Positions 1 to 10,315 are shown, numbered from the stretch's first letter. The stretch is DNA of 64,000 nucleotides from JAUASW01 sp036880965 (GCF_036880965.1 NZ_JBAJMV010000001.1:558001-622000), one strand, 5' to 3'. Notes: generated by a model from the sequence alone, not told the origin. Made by a program: numbers and translations.

Positions 1-2084
<2,084 letters not shown>

Positions 2085-2109
2085 GGGGAAAATCCTCCGG
2101 TTCCCGAGC

Positions 2110-2138
2110 AAGTGGGACCCCAGGGCCGCAATTTCAAG
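2110..2138 (-). promoter_or_regulatory. Sigma-32 (heat shock) promoter for clpB
   Basis: On the minus strand CTTGAAA (2138-2132) and CCCACTT (2116-2110) are separated by 15 bases. This matches the sigma-32 pattern CTTGAAA-N(13-17)-CCCATnT with one mismatch in each half at most. It lies between the crcB stop and the clpB start, so clpB can be induced apart from moaE-crcB. Confidence 0.75.
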
Positions 2139-2141
2139 ACC

Positions 2142-2528
2142 CTAGGCTTTGTCCAGGATCAAACGAATCATCCCCATGCCCAGCGCCGCCGCCGCCAGCG
2201 AGCCCAGCACATGGGCCGCCGCATGGCCCAGCGCCATCCAGGTGTGGCCGCGCTGCAAGAGCGACAGCGACTCGCCCGAGAAGGCCGAAAACGTGGTCAG
2301 GCCGCCCAGGAAGCCGGTCACCAGCAAAACCTTGAGCAGTTCATCCGGCTGGCGGCCGAACCATTCCAGCGCCATGCCGATGGCAAAGCCGCCCAGCACA
2401 TTCACCAGGAGCGTTCCCAGCGGGAAGCCCAGCCACAGGGCGTTGAACGAGACCCCGACCCGCCAGCGGAGCAAGGCACCGGCCGCTGCACCGCCCGCCA
2501 CTGCCAGCCCATGAATCATTGCGCTCAT
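2142..2528 (-). CDS. crcB: Fluoride efflux channel CrcB/FluC
   Basis: A 128-residue inner-membrane protein of the Fluc family, which exports fluoride as a dual-topology dimer. Four hydrophobic helices are visible. Family marks are GALLRW near residue 20, GTLLVNVLGGFAIG in helix 2 (the conserved Asn), and GFLGGLTTFSAFSGE in helix 3, which carries the Phe-box. A longer frame upstream exists, but the start at 2528 (MSAMIHGL) gives the normal family length, has AAGGAACGGAG upstream, and overlaps the moaE stop by 4 bases (ATGA), implying translational coupling. No fluoride riboswitch is recognisable upstream because moaE is directly adjacent. Confidence 0.93.
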   Translation of the reverse strand: MSAMIHGLAVAGGAAAGALLRWRVGVSFNALWLGFPLGTLLVNVLGGFAIGMALEWFGRQPDELLKVLLVTGFLGGLTTFSAFSGESLSLLQRGHTWMALGHAAAHVLGSLAAAALGMGMIRLILDKA

Positions 2529-3010
2529 ACCGCTCCGTTCCTTGAATTGACACCCCAACGCGCCAGCGCCGCGTCGTCCGCCTCGCGGGCGTCCACCCAC
2601 TGCGCACCTTCCGGGCCATGTTCCTTCTTCCAGAACGGCGCCTGGGTCTTCAGGTAGTCCATCAGGAACTCGCAGGCCTCGAAAGCCTGGCCGCGATGGC
2701 GCGAGGCCACCAGCACCAGGACGATCTGATCCCGGGCCGCCAGGGCACCGACCCGGTGGATCACCCGGGCGGCGCGGATCTCGAAGCGCTCGAAGGCCTG
2801 GTCGATCATGCCGGCGATGGCCGACTCCGTCATGCCCGGGTAATGTTCCAGCTCCATCAACTGGACCGGGCGGGCATCCGCCGCATCGCGCACGGTGCCG
2901 ACGAAGGCCACCACGGCACCGATGCCACCATCGCCCTCGCGCAGGGCGGCGGCCTCGGCCGTGAGGTCGAAATCCTCGGTCTGGATGCTGACGCTGCGGC
3001 AGGTTTTCAT
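2525..3010 (-). CDS. moaE: Molybdopterin synthase catalytic subunit MoaE
   Basis: A 161-residue large subunit of molybdopterin synthase, which inserts two sulfurs from thiocarboxylated MoaD into precursor Z. Family signatures are GAVVAFVGTVRD near residue 35, LELEHYPGM-type sequence (here MELEHYPGM), VIHRVGAL, and the C-terminal KTQAPFWKKE, which contains the catalytic lysines. The start MKTCRSVSIQ fits the family; an in-frame ATG 33 bases upstream (MVAHEAAKYAP) is possible, and neither has a strong ribosome site. Its partner moaD is 7.3 kb away next to moeA, so the cofactor genes are split in this genome. Confidence 0.93.
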   Translation of the reverse strand: MKTCRSVSIQTEDFDLTAEAAALREGDGGIGAVVAFVGTVRDAADARPVQLMELEHYPGMTESAIAGMIDQAFERFEIRAARVIHRVGALAARDQIVLVLVASRHRGQAFEACEFLMDYLKTQAPFWKKEHGPEGAQWVDAREADDAALARWGVNSRNGAV

Positions 3011-3157
3011 GGGAGCGTATTTTGCGGCCTCATGTGCCACCATGGTCCGTTCATGCGCGCTGGCGGTCCAACCATCCAAAATGGCTTGGGCCCGCGGGCG
3101 GCTGTTGGATACTGCGCCTCGCGGCAAACGGCCGCATTGCATTGAGAGGGGAACACC

Positions 3158-4198
3158 ATGGGCCTGATGAGCTTCATCAAGAAACAGTTCATAGACATCA
3201 TCCAGTGGACGGAAGAGAGCGATGGCACCTTGGCCTGGCGCTTCCCGATTGCCGACATGGAAATCCAGTACGGCGGCTCGCTGACCGTGCGCGAGTCGCA
3301 GATGGCGGTGTTCGTCAACGAAGGCAAGGTGGCCGACGTCTTCGGCCCCGGCATGTACAAGCTGACGACGCAGACGCTGCCGGTGCTCACCTACCTGAAG
3401 AACTGGGACAAGCTGTTTGAGTCTCCGTTCAAGAGCGACGTCTATTTCTTCAGCACCCGCCAGCAGATCGACCAGCGCTGGGGCACCCAGCAGCCGGTGA
3501 CGATCCGCGACAAGGACTTTGGCGCCGTGCGCCTGCGCGCCTTCGGCAACTACGCCTACAAGATCGTCGACCCCAAGCTGTTCCATCAGCAGATCTCGGG
3601 CACCCGCGAGCAGTACACCGCGGCGGAGCTGGACGGCCAGTTGCGTGGCCTGATGCTGCAGCACATCAGCGATGCCGTGGCGCAGAGCGGCATCCCGTTC
3701 CTGGACCTCGCTGCCAACCAGGTCGAGTTCGCCAAGGCGCTGCAGGAAGCAACCGCCCCCTCCTTCGAAGCCATCGGCCTGAAGCTCGAAGGCGTGACGC
3801 TGCAGAACGTTTCGCTGCCGGAAGACCTCCAGAAGATCCTCGACCAGAAGATCGGCATGGGCATGATCGGCCAGAACATGGGCCAGTTCATGCAGTACCA
3901 GACCGCGCAGTCCCTGCCCGAGATGGCCAAGGGTGCAGCGTCAGGTGGCGGCGTGGCGGGCGATGCGATGGGCCTGGGCGCTGGCGTGGCCATGGGCCAG
4001 GTGCTGGCGCAGCAGTTGCAAGCCGGCCTGGCGGGCACGGCCCACCCGGCGGCCGCAGCGCCAGCCGCTCCTGCGGCGCAGAGCGCGGACGACATCATGG
4101 GCCTGCTCGAGAAGCTCGGCGACCTGAAGGCCAAGGGCATCCTCACCGATGAGGAGTTCGCGGCCAAGAAGGCCGACTTGCTGAAGAAGCTCGGATAA
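3158..4198 (+). CDS. SPFH-domain protein with C-terminal SHOCT (YdjI-like)
   Basis: A 346-residue cytoplasmic or membrane-associated protein. Residues about 10-250 form an SPFH/Band-7-like fold of the YdjI group (IQYGGSLTVRESQMAVFVNEGKVAD near 35-58, then a long scaffold). A Gly/Ala/Met-rich linker (about 255-305) follows, and the last 35 residues are a SHOCT helix pair (LGDLKAKGILTDEEFAAKKADLLKKLG), an oligomerisation element. No transmembrane segment is evident. ATG 3158 has GAGAGGGG upstream. It heads a plus-strand row with zinc-ribbon, DUF350 and polyamine-enzyme-like genes. Related Bacillus proteins scaffold membrane-stress complexes; the role here is inferred to be a membrane-associated platform. 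Confidence 0.85.
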   Translation: MGLMSFIKKQFIDIIQWTEESDGTLAWRFPIADMEIQYGGSLTVRESQMAVFVNEGKVADVFGPGMYKLTTQTLPVLTYLKNWDKLFESPFKSDVYFFSTRQQIDQRWGTQQPVTIRDKDFGAVRLRAFGNYAYKIVDPKLFHQQISGTREQYTAAELDGQLRGLMLQHISDAVAQSGIPFLDLAANQVEFAKALQEATAPSFEAIGLKLEGVTLQNVSLPEDLQKILDQKIGMGMIGQNMGQFMQYQTAQSLPEMAKGAASGGGVAGDAMGLGAGVAMGQVLAQQLQAGLAGTAHPAAAAPAAPAAQSADDIMGLLEKLGDLKAKGILTDEEFAAKKADLLKKLG

Positions 4199-4201
4199 GT
4201 C

Positions 4202-5857
4202 TTGGCTGAGTCCACCGCACCGCAGCGCCGCTGGACCGCGGCCTGCCCCAACTGCGGCGCGCCGGTCGAGTTCGCTTCCAGCGCCTCGGCCAGCGCGATC
4301 TGCAGCTTCTGCCGCAGCACGCTGCTGCGCGAAGGCGAGGCATTGCGCAAGATCGGCCAGAGCGCCGAGCTGTTCGCGGACCACAGCCCGCTGCAGCTGC
4401 AGGCGCGCGGCCGCCATGCAGGCGCAGACTTCACGCTCGTCGGGCGGCTGCAACTGCGCTACGAGGGCGGCGTCTGGAACGAGTGGCATGCCCTCTTTGA
4501 TGAAGCCCCCGAGGCATCGCCATCGATGCCGCCCCCTCAAGGGGGTGTGGCTGCCTCGGGGCGGCCCAGCGCCAGCCGTGGCGGCAAAAGCGGCTGGCTG
4601 TCCGAAGACAACGGCGCCTATGTCTTTTCGTTCGACGCGCCGCTGAACGAACCGGCACCGCCATCTCACACGCTGGTCGTCGGCGCGCAGCAGGTGCTGG
4701 ACGGCCAGGCCTGGCGGGTCGCCTCGCTGACCCTGGTCACGCTGGGCGCGGCCGAGGGCGAGCTGCCCAAGCCACCGCTGCAGCATGCGGGCGAATTCCT
4801 GCTGGCCGACCTGCGCAACAGCCAGGACGAAGTCGGCACGCTCGACTACTTGAGCGAGCCGCCGCAATGGTCGGTCGGCCGCGCCGTGCGCCTGGCCGAC
4901 CTGGCCATGACCGGCTTGCGAGAGGACAGCGAGGCCACGCTGGCCTCGCGCGCCATGTCCTGCCCGAGCTGCGGCGCCTCGCTGGAGCCCAAGCTCGGCA
5001 CGACCAAGTCCATCGTCTGCGGCCAGTGCCATGCCGTCGTCGACATCTCCGGCGGCGCCGGCGCAGACCTGGAGCACTACGCGCAGTCGAACGGCATGGA
5101 GCCGCAAATCCCGCTGGGAACCACGGGCTCGCTGTCGCTGCTGCCCAATGGCAAGCCCCTGCCCTGGCAGGTGGTCGGCTATCAGGAGCGCTGCGACATT
5201 CCGGACCCCGGCGACGACGAAGAACAGACCTTCTGGCGCGAGTACCTGCTCTACAACCGCATGGAAGGCTTTGCCTTCCTGGTGGACACCGAAGAAGGCT
5301 GGAGCCTGGTGCGCCCGCTCACCGGCGTGCCCAAGACGGCCGGGGGCAGCGACGTGGAATGGCAGGGCCGGCGCTTCAAGCAGCGCTGGCAAAACGCTGC
5401 CAAGACGACCTATGTGCTGGGCGAGTTCTACTGGCGCGTGCAGCGCGAGGACCGCGTCCAGGTGGGCGACTACGAGAGCAGCACGGAGCTGCTGAGCAGC
5501 GAACGCAGTGGCGCTGAGATCACCTGGTCGCTCGGGCGCAAGCTGGACGCCGCGGAAGTGGCCAAGGGCTTCCGCCTCGCAGCCGATCGCGGCGCCGCCC
5601 TGGCCCGTGATGCCGGTGCCCTGAGCGGCGGCGGCTCCCTGGTACGCACCATCATCATCATTGCCGTTGCCTTCGTCCTGCTGATCATCCTCCTGCGGGC
5701 CTGCAGCAAGGACGACTGCGACAGCTACAAGAACGCCTACGGTGAGGCCAGCACCGAATACCAGCAATGCCGCCGCAACAGCAGCGGCAGCGGCGTGCGC
5801 CCGGGCTATTCAGGCGGCTCCTACGGCGGCTTTGGCGGCGGCGGTGGGCACAAATAA
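4202..5857 (+). CDS. DUF4178 protein with two zinc ribbons and a C-terminal membrane helix
   Basis: A 551-residue protein starting at TTG 4202, three bases after the upstream stop. Order: zinc ribbon 1 (CPNCGAPVEF with CSFCRST, residues 15-40), DUF4178 unit 1 (about 55-215) containing VWNEWHALFD and GWLSEDNGAYVFSF, zinc ribbon 2 (CPSCGASLE with CGQCHAVV, about 258-285), DUF4178 unit 2 (about 300-455, FWREYLLYNRMEGFAFLVDTEEGW), a transmembrane helix (IIIIAVAFVLLIILL, about 485-500) and a Gly/Ser/Tyr-rich tail. Residues 101-128 are encoded by a copy of the GC palindromic repeat described separately and interrupt the first DUF4178 unit. The function of DUF4178 is unknown; it is usually neighboured by DUF350 and polyamine-enzyme-like genes. 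Confidence 0.85.
   Translation: MAESTAPQRRWTAACPNCGAPVEFASSASASAICSFCRSTLLREGEALRKIGQSAELFADHSPLQLQARGRHAGADFTLVGRLQLRYEGGVWNEWHALFDEAPEASPSMPPPQGGVAASGRPSASRGGKSGWLSEDNGAYVFSFDAPLNEPAPPSHTLVVGAQQVLDGQAWRVASLTLVTLGAAEGELPKPPLQHAGEFLLADLRNSQDEVGTLDYLSEPPQWSVGRAVRLADLAMTGLREDSEATLASRAMSCPSCGASLEPKLGTTKSIVCGQCHAVVDISGGAGADLEHYAQSNGMEPQIPLGTTGSLSLLPNGKPLPWQVVGYQERCDIPDPGDDEEQTFWREYLLYNRMEGFAFLVDTEEGWSLVRPLTGVPKTAGGSDVEWQGRRFKQRWQNAAKTTYVLGEFYWRVQREDRVQVGDYESSTELLSSERSGAEITWSLGRKLDAAEVAKGFRLAADRGAALARDAGALSGGGSLVRTIIIIAVAFVLLIILLRACSKDDCDSYKNAYGEASTEYQQCRRNSSGSGVRPGYSGGSYGGFGGGGGHK
4502..4583 (+). repeat. GC palindromic repeat, copy D (inside a CDS)
   Basis: Begins GAAGCCCCC exactly as copy C (36871), has a central hairpin GGCATCG-CCAT-CGATGCC (4513-4530), then GCCCCCTCAAGGGGG and GGGGCGGCCCAGCG. 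It has the same orientation as copy C. It is in frame and adds residues 101-128 to the DUF4178 protein. Confidence 0.75.
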
Positions 5858-5882
5858 TGAATTCAATGCAAGGAGAGCTGAG

Positions 5883-6104
5883 ATGAGCGGTTTCGAATTC
5901 CTCAAGCCCGGCATCGTGCTGGGCTCCATCCTCTACGCCATCATCGGCGTGCTGGTGTTCTGGATCAGCTTCGTCATCATCGACAAGCTCACGCCCTACA
6001 AGCTCTGGGAAGAAATCGTCGAGCACAAGAACCTGGCACTGGCCATCGTGGTCGGCTCCATGTGCATCTCCATCGGACTGATCGTTGCCTCCGCCATCCA
6101 CTGA
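5883..6104 (+). CDS. Small DUF350 membrane protein (YjfL family)
   Basis: A 73-residue membrane protein with two hydrophobic helices, about 9-31 (IVLGSILYAIIGVLVFWISFVII) and 49-70 (LALAIVVGSMCISIGLIVASAI), joined by DKLTPYKLWEEIVEHKN. The D-LTP-LWEEI-E-KN-A-A pattern is the DUF350 signature; larger homologues such as YjfL carry two such units, so this is a one-unit form. AAGGAGAG lies 9 bases before ATG 5883; a longer in-frame extension overlapping the upstream gene is rejected. Its 3' end overlaps the start of the next gene by 20 bases, implying coupling. Confidence 0.85.
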   Translation: MSGFEFLKPGIVLGSILYAIIGVLVFWISFVIIDKLTPYKLWEEIVEHKNLALAIVVGSMCISIGLIVASAIH

Positions 6105-7671
6105 CATCCCGGCCGGCAATTCCGCCGCGCGCGTCTCCCTGCCCGAGCTGCTGCTGCTCGCCAGCGTCTTCGTTGTCGCGGCCTGCGGCCTGGTCTATGA
6201 GCTGGCCGCAGGTGCGCTGGCCAGCTACCTGCTGGGCGACTCGGTCCTGCAGTTCTCGACCATCATCGGCACCTATCTGTTTGCGATGGGCCTGGGGTCC
6301 TGGCTCTCGCGCTTTGTCGAGCGGCAACTGGTGGCGCAGTTCCTGCGCATCGAGCTGCTGGTCGGCCTGATTGGCGGCCTGATGCCGGCGGCGCTCTTTG
6401 CTGCGCACAGCCTGCTGCCGCCCGCGCATCTCACCGAGTTCCGCTGGTTGCTCTATGCCCTGGTGCTGCTGGTCGGCGCACTGGTGGGCCTGGAGATTCC
6501 GCTGGTGATGCGCATCCTGAAGAGCCAGCACGGCCATCGCTATGCGCTGAAGGACCTGGTCTCGCAGGTGCTGACCTTCGACTATCTCGGTGCACTGCTG
6601 GTCGCGCTGGCCTTCCCGCTCCTGCTGGTGCCGCATCTCGGGCTGATACGCACCGGCATCGCTTTCGGCCTGCTCAATGCGCTCGTGGCAGTGTGGGCCC
6701 TGTTCCTCTTCAAGCCGCAATTGCGGCGCTGGGGGGCGCATGCCACCGCCTGCGCGTTCACCCTGCTCGCCCTCGTGGTGGCCATGCTGGGCGCCGAGCA
6801 ACTGACAAGCTGGGCCGAAGAGCGCTTCTACGGCGAACAGATGCTGGTGCGCGAATCGAGCGACTACCAGCGCGTGGTGGTCACGAGCGGCCGCAATGGC
6901 GTGCGCCTGTTCCTGAACGGCAACCTGCAGTTCCATTCGCGCGACGAGTACCGCTATCACGAGGCGCTCGTCCACCCGGCGATGGCGGCGCACGGCGCGC
7001 CCAAGAAGGTGCTGGTGCTGGGTGGCGGCGACGGCATGGCAGTGCGCGAGATCCTCAAGTACCCGAGCGTCGAGCAGGTCACGCTGGTGGAGCTGGACCC
7101 GCACATGACGCGGCTGTTCTCGACCTTGCCCTTGCTGCGCGAGCTGAACCACGAGTCGCTCCTGAGCCCCAAGCTCAGAATCGTCAACACCGACGCCTTC
7201 GGCTGGTTGGGCCAACTGCCCGTCGATGAACGCTTCGACGTGATCGTGATCGACTTCCCCGACCCGTCCAATTTCTCGCTGGGCAAGCTCTACACGACGA
7301 GCTTCTATCAGCTGGTCGACCAGCACCTGAGCGCCTCGGGCTATGCGGTGATCCAGACCACCTCGCCACTGATCGCGCGGCGCAGCTTCTGGACCGTGGC
7401 GGCCACGGTCGAGGCGGTGGGCCTGACAGCGACGGCCTACCACGCCCATGTGCCCAGCTTCGGCGAATGGGGCTTCATCCTGTCTTCGCGCCGACCTTTC
7501 GCCTTGCCACGCGCCCTGCCCGAGGGTCTGAAGTTCCTCAGCGTGCAGAGCCTGCCGGCCTTGTTTGACTTTCCGCCCGACATGGCCAGGCCGCCAGGGC
7601 TGGAGGCCAACCGCCTGTCAAACCAGCAACTGGTCCACGAGTTCGAAGCGGAATGGGGCAAGGTCCATTGA
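6085..7671 (+). CDS. Membrane-fused spermidine synthase-like aminopropyltransferase
   Basis: A 528-residue protein with about seven N-terminal transmembrane helices (roughly 18-235) followed by a SpeE-like Rossmann methyltransferase-fold domain (about 250-470). Motifs are LVLGGGDGMAVREILKYP (decarboxylated-AdoMet site), VTLVELDP and VIVIDFPDPSNFSLGKLYT (the catalytic Asp region of spermidine synthases). The start is TTG 6085, overlapping the DUF350 gene; no later ATG precedes the first helix. Known soluble SpeE is about 290 residues, so the membrane half is an addition. With speH 2.3 kb downstream making decarboxylated AdoMet, aminopropyl transfer at the membrane is plausible; the acceptor is unknown. 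Confidence 0.85.
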   Translation: MPPPSTDIPAGNSAARVSLPELLLLASVFVVAACGLVYELAAGALASYLLGDSVLQFSTIIGTYLFAMGLGSWLSRFVERQLVAQFLRIELLVGLIGGLMPAALFAAHSLLPPAHLTEFRWLLYALVLLVGALVGLEIPLVMRILKSQHGHRYALKDLVSQVLTFDYLGALLVALAFPLLLVPHLGLIRTGIAFGLLNALVAVWALFLFKPQLRRWGAHATACAFTLLALVVAMLGAEQLTSWAEERFYGEQMLVRESSDYQRVVVTSGRNGVRLFLNGNLQFHSRDEYRYHEALVHPAMAAHGAPKKVLVLGGGDGMAVREILKYPSVEQVTLVELDPHMTRLFSTLPLLRELNHESLLSPKLRIVNTDAFGWLGQLPVDERFDVIVIDFPDPSNFSLGKLYTTSFYQLVDQHLSASGYAVIQTTSPLIARRSFWTVAATVEAVGLTATAYHAHVPSFGEWGFILSSRRPFALPRALPEGLKFLSVQSLPALFDFPPDMARPPGLEANRLSNQQLVHEFEAEWGKVH

Positions 7672-9260
7672 TCTCGCGGCGCGGCCTGCTCGGCGGCGCT
7701 GGCGCCCTGGCCCTGGCGTCCTGCGGACGCGGGCCACAGGAGTTGCAAGGCGGCTGGGTTGGCGCCACGCCTGCGCGCGGCCACCGGCTGCGCCAGCCCT
7801 TGCCCGCCGCCGGCGATGGCCCGCTGCGCCGCACCGAGGTGCTGATTGTTGGCGGCGGTGTGGCCGGCCTGGCCTGCGCCCGTGCGCTTCACAAGCGGGG
7901 CATCGATTTCACCTTGCTGGAGCTGGAAGACCAGGCCGGCGGCAATGCGCGCGGCCATTCTCTGCAAGGCATTCGCTGCCCGCTCGGCGCGCACTACCTG
8001 CCACTGCCCGGCCCCGCGGCACCCGATGTTCTAGAGCTTCTGATCGAACTCGGGCTGGCGCGCCATGAGCTCGGCCGCGTGGTCTATGACGAGCGCAATC
8101 TCTGCCACAGCCCGCAGGAGCGCTTGTTCTTCGAAGGCCAATGGGTCGAGGGCCTGCTGCCGCCGGCCAATGGCGCGGCCGGCCTGGCTCAATACCGCCG
8201 ATTTGGCGCAGCTGTGGCGCAAGCACAGCGGGACCTCGGCTTCGCCATGCCCACGCATCGCGCCCGCTGGACTGCCGGCCACACCGCGCTCGACAGCCAG
8301 ACCTTCGACCAATGGCTGGATGCGCGGCAGCTGAACGATGCGCGGCTGCGCTGGTATCTCGACTACTGCTGCCGCGATGACTTCGGCGCCGGCAGCGCCG
8401 TGGTGTCGGCCTGGGCCGGTCTGCACTACTTCGCCAGCAGGCACGGCTTCCACGCGCCGGGCGATGCCGAGGCCGAACGCGAACCCGTGCTGACCTGGCC
8501 CGAGGGCAATGGCTGGATCACCGAGCGCATGGCGGCCGGCCTGGGCCCTCGCCTGCAGCCCGGCCGCACCGTGCTGCGCATCGAGCCCGGCAAGCATGAG
8601 GTGCAGGTGCGCTGCTGGAACGAGGCAGCAGATGCGCCCGAGCGCTGGTCCGCCTCGCAAGTAGTGCTGGCCACGCCGCTCTTCATCGCTCAACGGCTGC
8701 TTGGCGAGGCCGCACCAAGCGCCCTGCTGGAAGCCACGCGCACCGCCCGCCATGCGCCCTGGCTGGTTGCCAATCTGCTGATCGATGCACCGCTGCTGGA
8801 CCGCCCCGGCGCACCGCCCGCCTGGGACAACGTGGCCTACGGCAGCCAGCAAGCGCTGGGCTATGTCGACGCCGGCCATCAAGGCCTCGCACCGCAGCGC
8901 GCAGCCACCGTGTTGAGCAGCTACTGGGCGCTGCCGGAGAGTCAGCGGCCTGCACTGCTGAAGGATGAATGGCGGCAATGGGCCAGCCGTGTGCTGGCAG
9001 AAGTGAGCTCGCTGCATCTCGACCTGCCCGAGCGCCTCCAGCGCATCGACATCGCCCGCTGGGGCCATGCCATGAGCATCCCTGTGCCAGGACGACGCAG
9101 TTCGGCCAGTCTGGCCGCCTTGCGCCAGCCGCACGGCCGGCTGCGCTTTGCCCACAGCGATCTGGCCGCCTACTCCGTGTTCGAAGAGGCCTACGCCTTA
9201 GGCCATGAGGTGGGCAGCTCTGCCAAAAGTCAGTCGTCTCAAAAAGAAACATTCGGGTAA
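7653..9260 (+). CDS. Tat-type FAD-dependent amine oxidase-like lipoprotein
   Basis: A 535-residue flavoprotein. The N-terminus SRRGLLGG followed by LALASC is a twin-arginine signal with a lipobox, suggesting an exported lipid-anchored protein. The Rossmann FAD motif VLIVGGGVAGLACARAL with ELEDQAGGNARGH (residues about 62-102) is that of the NAD(P)-binding/amine-oxidase group, and the C-terminal part RLRFAHSDLAAYSVFEEAYALGHE resembles the second FAD contact of amine oxidases. ATG 7653 overlaps the upstream gene by 19 bases; TTG 7668 (MISRRGLL) is an equally plausible start and keeps the signal. Position after the SpeE-like gene suggests oxidation of a polyamine-like amine outside the cytoplasm. 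No substrate can be read from sequence. Confidence 0.83.
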   Translation: MGQGPLISRRGLLGGAGALALASCGRGPQELQGGWVGATPARGHRLRQPLPAAGDGPLRRTEVLIVGGGVAGLACARALHKRGIDFTLLELEDQAGGNARGHSLQGIRCPLGAHYLPLPGPAAPDVLELLIELGLARHELGRVVYDERNLCHSPQERLFFEGQWVEGLLPPANGAAGLAQYRRFGAAVAQAQRDLGFAMPTHRARWTAGHTALDSQTFDQWLDARQLNDARLRWYLDYCCRDDFGAGSAVVSAWAGLHYFASRHGFHAPGDAEAEREPVLTWPEGNGWITERMAAGLGPRLQPGRTVLRIEPGKHEVQVRCWNEAADAPERWSASQVVLATPLFIAQRLLGEAAPSALLEATRTARHAPWLVANLLIDAPLLDRPGAPPAWDNVAYGSQQALGYVDAGHQGLAPQRAATVLSSYWALPESQRPALLKDEWRQWASRVLAEVSSLHLDLPERLQRIDIARWGHAMSIPVPGRRSSASLAALRQPHGRLRFAHSDLAAYSVFEEAYALGHEVGSSAKSQSSQKETFG

Positions 9261-9350
9261 GCAGCAACAGCACAAACCCTTTTAGCAAAAACCCTTGTTA
9301 GCATCGCGTCGCCCCCAAGAGGAGGGGTTAACCGGAAAGAGACACGACCC

Positions 9351-9881
9351 ATGAAGAAGATTGTTGCCCTGGCCGCCCTGGCCTTCATCGCTGCCCACGC
9401 TTCTGCCGCTGACAAGACTTGGTACATCGGTGGAGACATCAGCTCCAGCCAGTTCAAGGCCGAAGGCGAAAAAGAGCGCAAGACCGGCTTCGGCGCCACG
9501 CTCGGCTACTCGCTGAACGAGAACGTCGCCTTTGAACTGCAAGCGCGCCGCATGGGCAAGTGGAAGGAAGACGGCGTCTCCATCACCGCCAACGCCATCC
9601 ACGCCTCGGTGCTGGGCATCGCCCCGATCACCAAGGAGTTCTCGCTGTTCGGCCGCCTGGGCATGAGCCGCAACTCCCTGGACCTGTCGCAAGGCAATGC
9701 GACCTACTCGCTGCACAAGAGCAAGGCCCTGTTCGGCTTCGGCGGCGACTACGCTTTCGACAAGAACCTGAGCCTGCGCGCCGAGTACGTGAACCTGGGC
9801 AGCAACAAGATCGGCACCGGCACCGACTCGGTCAATGTGAAGATTCAGCAGTTCAATGTGGGCCTGAACTACGCGTTCTGA
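9351..9881 (+). CDS. Small outer-membrane beta-barrel protein
   Basis: A 176-residue protein with a classic signal peptide (MKKIVALAALAFIAAHASAA, cleavage after ASA). The mature part alternates hydrophobic and polar residues in eight or so strands and ends in FNVGLNYAF, the terminal aromatic typical of outer-membrane barrels. It belongs broadly to the OmpA-like/OmpW-like eight-strand group; ENVAFELQARR, DKNLSLRAEYVNLG and similar strand-turn pairs are visible. It has its own ribosome site (GGAAAGAG) and a strong terminator directly downstream, so it is probably monocistronic. The ligand or role is unknown. Confidence 0.75.
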   Translation: MKKIVALAALAFIAAHASAADKTWYIGGDISSSQFKAEGEKERKTGFGATLGYSLNENVAFELQARRMGKWKEDGVSITANAIHASVLGIAPITKEFSLFGRLGMSRNSLDLSQGNATYSLHKSKALFGFGGDYAFDKNLSLRAEYVNLGSNKIGTGTDSVNVKIQQFNVGLNYAF

Positions 9882-9906
9882 TAGATCGGCTCCGGCCGGC
9901 AATGAA

Positions 9907-9930
9907 CAAGGCCCGCTTCGGCGGGCCTTG
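9907..9930. terminator. Hairpin terminator between barrel gene and speH
   Basis: Perfect 10-bp stem CAAGGCCCGC / GCGGGCCTTG with a TTCG tetraloop, followed by TT on the plus strand and ending 11 bases before the speH stop. It can serve both convergent genes. Confidence 0.8.
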
Positions 9931-9941
9931 TTGCATTCCGG

Positions 9942-10313
9942 TCAGCCGCGCTGCAGCGCCTGCATTCGCGTTGCACCTGGCGCAAATTCCGTGCAAAGAG
10001 CCTGCATCAGGTGCCTTGCCTTGTCGCTGTTGTCTTGCCCGAGATTGCAAACGTAGACGTCCAGCGTCACGCCACCGCGCTCCGGCCAGGTATGAATCGC
10101 CAGGTGCGATTCAGCCAGCAGCACAACACCCGTGATGCCGCTCTGGCTTTCGCCGGGCGCCGGCTCGAACCGATGAAAGAGTTCGGCCACAGCGCCGAGC
10201 CCGGCCGCAGCCACGGCCTCGACGCAAAGCGCGCGCAGGGCTTCGGTGTTGGTCATCAGCGGCTGCGCCGGATCGCAGCCACTCAGATCGGCAGTGAGGT
10301 GCAGGCCTTGCAT
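9942..10313 (-). CDS. speH: S-adenosylmethionine decarboxylase proenzyme
   Basis: A 123-residue pyruvoyl enzyme of the SpeH type that makes decarboxylated AdoMet, the aminopropyl donor for spermidine. The self-processing site is LLAESHLAIHTWPE: cleavage between Glu68 and Ser69 creates the pyruvoyl group, His74 and Cys89 (VYVCNLG) being the usual processing and protonation residues. ATG 10313 begins MQGLHLTADL. It directly follows moaD on the minus strand (2-base gap), an unusual neighbour, but is convergent to the polyamine-like row at 3158-9260, which lacks its own decarboxylase. That placement supports a joint role. Confidence 0.93.
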   Translation of the reverse strand: MQGLHLTADLSGCDPAQPLMTNTEALRALCVEAVAAAGLGAVAELFHRFEPAPGESQSGITGVVLLAESHLAIHTWPERGGVTLDVYVCNLGQDNSDKARHLMQALCTEFAPGATRMQALQRG

Positions 10314-10315
10314 GC

